A stretch of 64,000 nt of DNA from Parapedobacter tibetensis (GTDB lineage: Bacteria > Bacteroidota > Bacteroidia > Sphingobacteriales > Sphingobacteriaceae), in the NCBI RefSeq assembly GCF_024643205.1, contig NZ_JAMKQJ010000013.1, forward strand, positions 1 through 64,000, read 5' to 3'. A program made the translations under genes and the position numbers. The notes under the pieces are model-generated. The model saw nothing but the letters and a program-made list of their open reading frames with translations, was not told the DNA's origin and ran no database searches. This document shows positions 19,501-27,100 of the stretch, one piece after another (the first letter of the stretch is position 1; each line of letters starts with the position of its first letter).

Positions 19501-20191
19501 GCATACCCTGATCGGGAAACATACCCCATAGCTGCTGCTGTCCGCGACGGCCGTGTACATAGCTAAGTTCAAACACTTGACCGGCTATCGCATAGGTATT
19601 GCCTTCGCAGTATGCTGGATGCAGGTAAAAACCCGATTCCGGGTCTGCTCCGATATCCCCTCCCCTGCTGAACGTTTTGCCGTTGGCTCCGCCAAAAACG
19701 GACACGAGTCTCAAATCTCGGGGAATTGTTCCTTCCACATGCGCCTTCAGCACCATCCCCTCACCATCGGCCAAGGCCAGTACCTGCACGTGCAGTTCCG
19801 CGTCGCCCAACAAGGAGTCTCGAATGCGATACAGCATGGTACCCGGCCGGTAACGCGCTTCGATCGATTGCGCGTTGATTACCCATTTGCTTTGCGATTC
19901 ATCGACCAAGCCGAACTGGAGGTTACCGCCTACACCGGGCAGATACAATGCAAATTCGGGTAAATCGCCCGCCTCCACACGAAATGCGGTGTTGGTACCA
20001 TAGAGTGCCCTGTTGAATCGCCTGTTCCCATTTTGGATTACAAAATCTTCGCCATCTGGAAGATACCTTACCTCCCGCGGCAGGTTATGCCAAAAGCGTT
20101 GCTGGGCTACCGCCTCCGCAACGCTACACAGCAAACAGCAACCCCAAACCAGAGTAAAAACAATGACATACCAGTTCTTTATACTCTCCAT
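16541..20191 (-). CDS. DUF4450 family large exported protein, probable (alpha/alpha)6 glycosidase
   Basis: A 1,216-residue protein with a signal peptide (MESIKNWYVIVFTLVWGCCL, cut after AVA). The N-terminal about 220 residues carry the DUF4450 pattern WHNLPREVRYLPDGEDF, FNRALYGTNTAFRVEAGDLP and YLPGVGGNLQFG. The middle (about 310-760) looks like a six-hairpin barrel: WEDPTFLHGAVAWRMRLNAW, RNFDMDGDGLYDAYCAIWAS, and HSWPGLWTIYHTID. The C-terminal third is beta-rich (galactose-binding/Ig-like). No biochemical activity can be assigned confidently from sequence. The barrel resembles large Bacteroidetes enzymes acting on complex pectins (for example the GH142-type L-arabinofuranosidase barrel), but this is only a structural impression. 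It lies 3 nt after a GH28 gene and 22 nt before the six-hairpin lipoprotein gene, so these two uncharacterized enzymes are probably made together. Confidence 0.7.
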   Translation of the reverse strand: MESIKNWYVIVFTLVWGCCLLCSVAEAVAQQRFWHNLPREVRYLPDGEDFVIQNGNRRFNRALYGTNTAFRVEAGDLPEFALYLPGVGGNLQFGLVDESQSKWVINAQSIEARYRPGTMLYRIRDSLLGDAELHVQVLALADGEGMVLKAHVEGTIPRDLRLVSVFGGANGKTFSRGGDIGADPESGFYLHPAYCEGNTYAIAGQVFELSYVHGRRGQQQLWGMFPDQGMLRLGDANALATPAALLGSSSSDTPVLLSDLKLQSATTYYFLVRTGDGGAQPNTDAEIAFREAENARRTLAGRVKIKTPDPFINTLGGALSTAADAIWEDPTFLHGAVAWRMRLNAWRGAYAGDVLGWSDRARRHFESYANSQVTAPETAPVVMDTALHLARHLEEMGTAMFSSGYISRNPNDNSRPHHYDMNLVFFDQVLNHVNWTGDTAFMRKMWPSIKRHLAWEKRNFDMDGDGLYDAYCAIWASDGLQYSGGGVAHTSAYNYRANRIAADVASWFGEDPTPYRQEAEKIHKAVNERLWIPEKGWYAEYQDLLGNQLLHSWPGLWTIYHTIDSEVPDPMMAYQALRYVDNHIPHIPVRANGLADTSLYTLSTTNWQPYTWSVNNVALAEVLHTTIAYWQGNRPEEAYRLWRSNIIESLYLGASPGGFQQLSFYDARRGQLYRDFGDPIGIAARTVVEGLFGIKPNAINKVLTIQPGFPEQWDSASLELPHISFQYDRNGKHEVFEIQPGFGQQMALCLKVNVRGASLIAAKVNGVEAVWHNLSDAIGRPMIVIEADPSETYRVALEWSSETIVEPELPAVIFPNAAFTLDFPGASVDHIDDPQQVLAHTHMEGNAWSGAIKTTGNKTFFVRLSQGEFSWLKPIDLHVIPEVQLLSDREQDGADLHLTIVNHGAEKRLTVLVNEDKGDYQETITIHAQGKVEHLVHRNGVIWGTNTIRIVDETGAVVAQKHIQHWNAIAAAPASYEAVPMDGIFNDRVDQIFKNQYLSPRPTSPTLQLPWQGIGNWCYPLTEAHIDDSGIRELAGEHNEIKLPGGVPIQTTGAAEGANIAFVSKWDNYPDSLAIPLSGKANHVYLLMAGSTNPMQSQLDNAVISIRYNDGSIDRLALRNPENWWPIEQDFYNDGYAFDTGAPHPYRVHLKTGKITREATQYTEIKGFTQRAIDGGAATVLDLPLNPDKELQSLELQALANDVVIGLMGASLQRIE

Positions 20192-20194
20192 TGC

Positions 20195-21640
20195 CTATTT
20201 AAACTCCTCCGTTTTCTCCAGGCTTTTCTCATCCATATCCACATTCTCCATCGTCATGTTACGCACATTGTTTGCTTTTATGGGTGTGCGCACGCCGTGC
20301 ATGGTCGAATTGACCATCCTGAAATCCTGCACGGGTGATTCTTCGTAAGCATTGATCAATATGCCATATTTTCCGCCACGCTCCACCTCCATATTTTCCA
20401 CCCATATATTGCGGATGGTAGGGAGAAAATCCCCTGGCTTCTCGTAAAACATATTGAACCGCACTGCAGCCTCTTTATAGGTGCCCACCTTCGTATCCTT
20501 CATGAAAATATGCTCAATAATGCCGCCTCTACTGGAACTGGTCTTCAAGCGTAATACCCTATCCAGCTGCGGACTATCCATTGTGTTGTTCAGGGCAAAG
20601 ATGTTCCGTGCACCGCCAGATACTTCGCTGCCGATAACCACCCCACCGTGCCCGTCTTTCATGTAGCAATGTTCAATGATGATGTTTTCCGAAGGTATTC
20701 CAATCCGGCGTCCATCACCATCGCGTCCCGACTTGATGGCAATGCAATCGTCGCCCGTATCGAAGTAACAGTGGCTAATCAGCACATTCTTGCTCGACTC
20801 TGGATTGCAGCCGTCATTATTCGGGCCATGGGAGATTACCTTCACGTGCTCCACAATGACATTTTCGCATAAGACAGGATTGATATTCCACATGGGTGAA
20901 TTGATTACTTTCACATCCGCAATCCTGACGTTTTTACAGAGATATGGCTGTATGAAATTCGGCCTTAAGTAATAGCCGTCGCCAAACACACGGGTCTTTG
21001 GGTCGGTCTGCTGATCGTTGAGCACATGCAGGGAATCGCGCGCCACCTTTTGGTAGCCGATGTGTTTACGCCCGCCGAAACGTTCAGCCCCATTCCACCA
21101 CCACCAATGGTTATTGTCGGCATTACCGTCTAAGGTACCGATGCCAGTGATGGCGATATTCTCTTCGCCGTAAGCATAGATCAAGGCTGAATAGTTGATC
21201 AATTCCATCCCTTCCCAGCGGGTGAAAACCATGGGATATTGCGTGCTATCGCGGCTAAACAAGATCGTGGTGCTATCCGCCAAGTGGAGGTTCACATTGC
21301 TCTTCAGGTAGATGGCTCCTGTCAAAAACGTTCCAAAAGGCACCACCACGCGCCCTCCCCCACTGGTATGGCATGTTTCAATAGCCTTCTTGAATGCCTC
21401 CGTATTTAGTGTCGTGCCGTCACCAACTGCCCCAAAATCCGTTATCACAAAATCGCGGTCTGGAAACGTTGGTGCGCTGATCTGCTGCCGAACCCGTTCC
21501 AGTTCGGCCAGAGGCTCGTCTACGGAGTGCCAAGGGGTGTAATCCGCTATATCCTGATGTTTGGCATCATGACAAGCCGTTGATAAAAAAACCAGTAGTA
21601 AGGAAAGTACGGGAAGCTGCTTGAAAAAGGATAGTCTCAT
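20195..21640 (-). CDS. GH28 polygalacturonase-type lipoprotein
   Basis: A 481-residue right-handed beta-helix enzyme with a lipoprotein signal (LVFLSTAC). The GH28 catalytic set is complete: the NxD motif in GPNNDGCNPES near residue 275, the paired aspartates in FDTGDDCIAIKSG near 296, GHG in DGHGGVVIGSE near 330 and the R-x-K motif in RLKTSSSRGG near 363. GH28 enzymes hydrolyse alpha-1,4-galacturonide bonds in homogalacturonan or galacturonide-rhamnoside bonds in rhamnogalacturonan by inversion. The insert around HWWWWNGAERFGGRKH (about residue 180) is characteristic of exo-acting Bacteroidetes members (inference). It is followed 3 nt later by the DUF4450 gene and preceded 6 nt earlier by a second GH28. 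Confidence 0.92.
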   Translation of the reverse strand: MRLSFFKQLPVLSLLLVFLSTACHDAKHQDIADYTPWHSVDEPLAELERVRQQISAPTFPDRDFVITDFGAVGDGTTLNTEAFKKAIETCHTSGGGRVVVPFGTFLTGAIYLKSNVNLHLADSTTILFSRDSTQYPMVFTRWEGMELINYSALIYAYGEENIAITGIGTLDGNADNNHWWWWNGAERFGGRKHIGYQKVARDSLHVLNDQQTDPKTRVFGDGYYLRPNFIQPYLCKNVRIADVKVINSPMWNINPVLCENVIVEHVKVISHGPNNDGCNPESSKNVLISHCYFDTGDDCIAIKSGRDGDGRRIGIPSENIIIEHCYMKDGHGGVVIGSEVSGGARNIFALNNTMDSPQLDRVLRLKTSSSRGGIIEHIFMKDTKVGTYKEAAVRFNMFYEKPGDFLPTIRNIWVENMEVERGGKYGILINAYEESPVQDFRMVNSTMHGVRTPIKANNVRNMTMENVDMDEKSLEKTEEFK

Positions 21641-21646
21641 GAGTTT

Positions 21647-23065
21647 TTAAAGTTCAACGTTGTCTGAATCGGTGATTTTCAGCGGATTGCCATCGGCTGC
21701 CTCAATGACCACCTGGTCAAACGACCAATCTTTGGCATGCTGTATCTTGCCCGCCTCGCGGGCACGGATCTGTATGGCCTTCAAATGGAAACCCTGCAAA
21801 GGTTTTTCCACCAACCCATCAGCAAAAATTGCCTTGCGTGCGTCTTGGCAATTCACTTGGTCAATGTAGATGTTCCTGAATGTAGGGATTCCGCGGCTCG
21901 CTGGCAACACCGGCTCCAGCATGGCCCGCCAGTGATCCGGCAGTGTGCGGTAGTCATAGCCTTCGGGCAATTCGGAATAGCTGTAAGATGGGTTCCAATT
22001 GGGCGTTATTTCTATGGCCACGCCCACGCTGTCCATCGTGATATTTTGGAGGTAAATATCCTCCACTACGCCACCTCGGTTGCGGGCCGATTTAAACCGG
22101 ATGCCCACTTTGGTCCCTTGCGCCTTGAGGTTGCGTGCCATGATGTAGCGCATCCCACCGGAAGTCTCGCTGCCAAATGTAATCAGTCCTCCGCCTTTAC
22201 GGGAAATGCAATTTTGGATGAGCACGTATTCCGTAGGGCGGTTTATGCGCAGGCCATCCCAATCCCTGCCGGATTTGATACAGAAATTATCGTCGTTGCA
22301 GTCGATATCGGCGTTCTGTACCAATATCCAAGAGGAGGAGTCGATATCGATACCATCCGTACTCGGGCCATGCCCTCCGATATTATTTTGTACAGTAATG
22401 CCATCTATCGTCACATAAGAGGAATAAAGAATGTGTACCGTCCAGAAACCCGCTCTCCTGAAGGTGATATCTTCAATGAGGATATCCCAACATCCATCCA
22501 CCAGTAGTGTACGGGGGCGCTTGGCGTCATAGTCGACGATCCACCGCAGTTTTTTAGATTCATATTCCTTGCGTAAGGCCCAATATGCATCCCAAAACGG
22601 TTTACCCTGCCCATCGATGATGCCTTTGCCGGTTACAGCCGCATTGCGCTGACCAATAATATTAACCAATGCAGCAGGCCATAGCATTTCTACACCCGCT
22701 ACACGGGTCCATATTTCGGGATAGTCCTTCAGATCTTGGCTTCCCAACAATTCCACGCCCTCATCGATATGCAGTTGCACGTTGGATTTCAGAAATATGG
22801 AGCCGGTGTGGTAACTGCCTTTATCAAAGACCACCTTACCTCCACCTTCGGCGGCACAGGCATTCACCGCGCGTTGTATTGCCTCGGTGTTCAACGTCTC
22901 GCCATCGGCAACCGCACCATAGTCGTTTGCCCGGAAGGTCTGTTCAGGGATGTCCAAGTTGCGGATGCCTACATGGGTTATCCAATCGGGATCATCGGCA
23001 TGGGCCGTCATAGCAAAAATGCAACATATCAGGAAAGAGAGCAGTGTCCGTGAAAAAGCTATCAT
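21647..23065 (-). CDS. GH28 family hydrolase with altered GHG motif
   Basis: A 472-residue exported beta-helix enzyme with signal peptide MIAFSRTLLSFLICCIFAMT (cleavage after AHA). It has GH28 motifs STDGIDIDSS near residue 237, the aspartate pair in CNDDNFCIKSGRDWDG near 259, and RFKSARNRGG near 324. The loop that usually reads GHG reads KGGGLITFGSE near 290, so the histidine common to polygalacturonases is replaced by glycine. Similar changes occur in GH28 members that act on rhamnogalacturonan or on modified galacturonides, so specificity other than plain polygalacturonate is likely. It is the first gene of an operon of GH28, GH28, DUF4450, six-hairpin lipoprotein, GH31, rhaM, GH106 and possibly the GntR gene. 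A promoter region with two matching dyad sites lies just upstream. Confidence 0.9.
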   Translation of the reverse strand: MIAFSRTLLSFLICCIFAMTAHADDPDWITHVGIRNLDIPEQTFRANDYGAVADGETLNTEAIQRAVNACAAEGGGKVVFDKGSYHTGSIFLKSNVQLHIDEGVELLGSQDLKDYPEIWTRVAGVEMLWPAALVNIIGQRNAAVTGKGIIDGQGKPFWDAYWALRKEYESKKLRWIVDYDAKRPRTLLVDGCWDILIEDITFRRAGFWTVHILYSSYVTIDGITVQNNIGGHGPSTDGIDIDSSSWILVQNADIDCNDDNFCIKSGRDWDGLRINRPTEYVLIQNCISRKGGGLITFGSETSGGMRYIMARNLKAQGTKVGIRFKSARNRGGVVEDIYLQNITMDSVGVAIEITPNWNPSYSYSELPEGYDYRTLPDHWRAMLEPVLPASRGIPTFRNIYIDQVNCQDARKAIFADGLVEKPLQGFHLKAIQIRAREAGKIQHAKDWSFDQVVIEAADGNPLKITDSDNVEL

Positions 23066-23104
23066 TGATTATTTAACTTTATATTGGTTTTACCTAGCAA
23101 GTAT

Positions 23105-23153
23105 ACAAACCGTACTTTGGTTAACCGTCCTGAACAAACCCGAACTGGGTTAA
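23105..23153 (-). promoter_or_regulatory. Tandem dyad sites upstream of the GH28 operon
   Basis: Two 20-nt elements, 23105-23124 and 23134-23153, match at 15 of 20 bases and share the frame ACAAACC...GGTTAA. Each has inverted half-sites (AACC/GGTT; AACCC/GGGTT). They are 29 bp apart start to start and lie about 40-90 bp upstream of ATG 23065. Read on the minus strand, a TTTG and a TACGGTTTG are separated by 20 nt, close to the Bacteroidetes promoter pattern TTTG-N19-21-TAnnTTTG but with one extra base in the second element. Regulator binding is an inference. Confidence 0.5.
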
Positions 23154-23173
23154 TTCCAATGAAATCGTTACAA

Positions 23174-23200
23174 TAAAAAAGGGCATGAACTGTTCTGCCC
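23174..23200 (-). terminator. Intrinsic terminator after the PorP/SprF gene
   Basis: On the minus strand a hairpin with GGGCA/TGCCC arms and a partly self-pairing GAACAGTTC loop (23181-23200) begins 2 nt after the PorP/SprF stop and is followed by a run of six T. This is a good intrinsic terminator closing the SusC/SusD-FAS1-pectate lyase operon. Confidence 0.85.
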
Positions 23201-23202
23201 AT

Positions 23203-24105
23203 TTATTTCTTCAACCCCCACCCCAACCCCACCTCAAATGCATTGCCGGCATAGCGGCTCAGCGAAGAGGTTTCCATGCTATACATACCCAGCAACTGCA
23301 GGTTTCCCAAGCTTACACCGAAACCCGCAGACGCATTATTTGACGTGTGGTAAAGCCCGAGGATCCGGAAGTGTTCGGCAAAGTGGAAATCCACGCCCAA
23401 ATCCAGCACATTATCCGTGCCTCGCATGCCGCGGAAACAAACCTTGGGCACCAACGTGATGTCGCTTTTCTCGACATCAAGCGGCACAGCATAGCTAACG
23501 GCTGAGAAGAACAGCGGGCTATTTACCAATTGGCGGTTGTCATCCCGTGTGTTGCGTACGATGTCGCTCATCGAAAATTCTATAGTCAACTGTTGGCGGG
23601 TATAAGCCAGCCCGAAGTTAGCATCGAGCTCCGTACCCCTGTCGTTGTAGGAAGCCAGCACGGGGTCATACCCTTCGGCGGTCACCTTGGTCATATCCAG
23701 TCTGCTGCGCGAAAGTGACATCGCCACACCGAAATGGATGTGTTGGTCATTTGCGGCTATCGGCAGGTGATAGGCATAGCCCAATGCTCCGCCCGTATGC
23801 CGCACGGATCCCACCGAGCTGTTATTCAGCACCAATCCAATTCCCGACCGGCCAAAGCCATGGTCTGCGGAAAATGCTTGGTTCTTAGGCGCACCGGGCA
23901 TTGAATTTGCCGTTGCCCTCACCGCAAGGTTCAGCTTGGTGCCACCATCTGCACCCGCCAATGCCGTGTTAAATAGGTACGGATTTTGGAAATATCCTGT
24001 ACCCATGGGCGACAATTGCGCCAGGGACGACAATACACCAGCTCCCATCACCCAGAAGACTAGGGCAGCGAAATACCGGCTTATTTTTTTAATCTGCTCG
24101 TTCAT
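23203..24105 (-). CDS. PorP/SprF family T9SS outer-membrane protein (partner of the exported pectate lyase)
   Basis: A 300-residue protein with a signal peptide (FAALVFWVMGAGVLSSLAQ). The mature start LSPMGTGYFQNPYLFNTALAG matches the PorP/SprF family opening. The rest is a series of amphipathic beta-strands, such as GIGLVLNNSSVG, GALGYAYHLPI and HFGVAMSLSRSRL, ending in GNAFEVGLGWGLKK, as expected for an outer-membrane barrel. It begins 14 nt after the stop of the giant pectate lyase, whose type B T9SS C-terminal domain belongs to the class exported with help from PorP/SprF proteins, so the two are very likely a secretion pair. It is the last gene before the terminator at 23174-23200. It is clearly diverged from the copy at 4519-5535. 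Confidence 0.9.
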   Translation of the reverse strand: MNEQIKKISRYFAALVFWVMGAGVLSSLAQLSPMGTGYFQNPYLFNTALAGADGGTKLNLAVRATANSMPGAPKNQAFSADHGFGRSGIGLVLNNSSVGSVRHTGGALGYAYHLPIAANDQHIHFGVAMSLSRSRLDMTKVTAEGYDPVLASYNDRGTELDANFGLAYTRQQLTIEFSMSDIVRNTRDDNRQLVNSPLFFSAVSYAVPLDVEKSDITLVPKVCFRGMRGTDNVLDLGVDFHFAEHFRILGLYHTSNNASAGFGVSLGNLQLLGMYSMETSSLSRYAGNAFEVGLGWGLKK

Positions 24106-24119
24106 GTCAGCTTCTTTTA

Positions 24120-27100
24120 TTACCTATTTTCCCTTACAATATTGATATATCCTCTTTGCGTTTCCCGCCCACTGTCAAACGTGATGATGTAATAGTAGGT
24201 TCCTTCCGCCAGTGGTTTTCCTTGGTAGGTGCCATTCCAATCGTTTTGGTAGTTCTTAGTCTGATAAAGCACCCTTCCCGATATGTCGAAGACTTTCACG
24301 TCGTTGCCAGCATATAGCTCGATATTTTTGACCATCCAAGTATCGTTGATGCCATCTCCGTTAGGTGTCACTACGTTGGTCACGGCGAGTTCCTCCGGCT
24401 CAAACACTGTGATGGTGATTGATGTTTCGTCTTCGCAACCCAACGGATTAGTGGCCTTTACCACGTAAGTGGTGGTGACCTGTGGGTGAACGGTTAATAT
24501 GTCGGTAGCACCTATTACTTGGTCATCGAAATGCCAAGTCATTGCAAAATTTCCACGGGCATTATTCCTGACCGTGAGTCTCACCTCCTCTCCCTTTTCC
24601 ACGCGATCTTTATCGGCTAAGATGCTGATATCCGGATTAGCGGATACCTCTAGTGTAAACGTTTGGCTATAGGTATCTTGGCCTCCATTCGCCGTACCTC
24701 CATTGTCCTTGGCGATTATCGAGACAGTTATCTGATCGTGGATGCCCGCCTTGGGCGTATAATGCAAGTAGGCTACTCCATCCTCGGGTTGCGTAATCGA
24801 CAAGGAATGGAACATGCGCGATGGATTGGCGTTCACCGACAATTCTACAGTCTGATCCATCTCACGGCCGGGATTGATACCCGAAATCTGGATAACGCGT
24901 TCCTCCGGACTGTAGCAATGTTCTACCGGTGCCACCACGTCAAACGATGGTAGCCTGTTCACAAAATTCACCAGTACTTGGATCGTCTGCTCGTCGCTTT
25001 CGCCCGCACCATTGCTGACCCGGACTTTCAATTCCAAAATACGTCCTTCTTCGAATACGAAATCCGCCGAATCGCTGATCGCTAACTCCCCGGTTTCGGC
25101 ATCCAGCTTGAATGCGTCGGCTCCATTGCCGTTTACGTCTACATTCTCCGTAACCCGCCAGTCAAAGAGGGTCTCCCCTTCTGGATTGTCAGCGGTCAAC
25201 TGGGCGATAACGGTATGCGCTGGGCTGAACTCGTTCACCTCGTGCACGACATCATTGTGGATGACGGGTATCGATTTGGCTTCGGTTACAAAACTCCACG
25301 TTTCGCCCGTTACCATATCTCCATCCAACAATGCATCAACGCGCCAGAAATACGTAGCTCCAAATTCCAAGGGTTCTGGAACGGTATACGATTCGCCCGT
25401 GATTCCTTCAGCTATGGTAACCAAGTCGTTTTCATCCGTACCCAAGTGAAGCGTATAGGCAGTGGCCACTCCTTCCCATACGAAGGTAGCGCCAGCGACC
25501 GGAAAATCGATCGTGCCGTCTGCCGGGCTGATATACGTCACCGCCTTCACTATCGGTTTGCCTTCAAATATTCGTTTCACCTCGTCGTCATTCAAAACCC
25601 GCGCATATACCTTAAGGTCATCAAACCGACCGGTATAAGGGGCTGTGCCTCTTTCCAAGTTCGACAACTCCAAAGCCCCGACATTCCCAATAATCAAGTC
25701 AGTACCTTCACCGATGCCGGACAGTGCCTTCGTAATTGACTGCTCGTTCACCAATTCCCCGTCACGGTATATCTTCAGCCGCTTATTTTCCGCATCGCGG
25801 ATGGCTACCACATGAACCCACTCGCCCGAGAAAAACGGAACACCATCGACCTGTATCTCATCTTTACCTCCGCCATTGGCGTCGTTGTCATCATCGATGG
25901 CAAAGCGGAGTTGCTTATTTTTCAGCTCGATATTATATCGCTTGCCGGTAGCCCCTGTCGACTCGTTGCGGCCTATGGATCCTTTGCACAGCAAATATGC
26001 ACTTGAGTTGTTGTCTTGTGGAAGATTCGCACTGGTACCCTGTACCCAAAACGACAGTGTAAATGAACTATTGTCAAAGGTCAATTGTTGCGCGGCAGGC
26101 ACACGCCATCCCCCCCGCTCGGTATTGTCTTTAAAGTCCAGTGCACCGGCATACTTGCCTTCGGTTATCCAAGGGGTAGCGCCGATGTTGTCCAAATCAC
26201 CATGGTTTGCGTAGGCAGTTGCATCGTCAGTCACCAACCCCAGGCCTTCATCCAAGCGGTAATGCGCCACGAGGTCGGACTCCACTATTGGAGGTGAAAA
26301 CAATGCAGCGACCTCTTCCGGTGTCAGCGCGTAGTTATACAGCTGTACATCATCCAGGTAGTCCCGGTAAGGCCGGCTTTCTGCCGAGTTGCCGATCAGT
26401 AAGTCCAAATCGGCTTGCGCAATCCCACCAATGGTGCCGTCGTTCCCTTCTTTGGCCAGCTGCCCGTCCACGTACAATAATAGTTTCTGCGCATCGCGGT
26501 CGCGAACTGCCACCACATGTTTCCATTCCCCACTGTACAGGTCGATATCCGCCACATCGGCATAGATATCACTCTTCACGATGTTATCATCCACAGCAAA
26601 CACCAAACGGTTGCTGTGGTTCAATTGAATACCGTACCACTTGCCCACGCCGCCGAAGGTACCCTTCTGGATGAGGTAGGCATTCTGTGCCGAGGGCGTA
26701 TACGTATTTTCGGTAGCCCGCATCCACAGCGAGATGGTAAAGGAATTTTCGTCAAATGCGTTCTGGCTGGCTGCTGGCACCACAATAGCACCAGTCGGAG
26801 TGGTCGCATCAAACTTGATGGCTCCACCGCGCTGGCCATCGGAAACCCATGGGTCGCTGCCAAAATCCTGCAACACGCCGTGGTTGCCGTACGGGCTGGT
26901 ATCGTACACTGCCGTGCCCGAGGTTTCATCCAGCCGGTAATGCGCCACCAATCCGGGTTCCTCTTTATTTTCAAACAACGCCACGATTTCCTCGGGCGTC
27001 AATGCATAGTTGTACAGCCTCACCTCGTCCAAGTCATCACGATAGGGGCGCTCCTCTGCTGAATTGCCAATCAGTAAATCCAAATCCGCTTGGGCGATAC

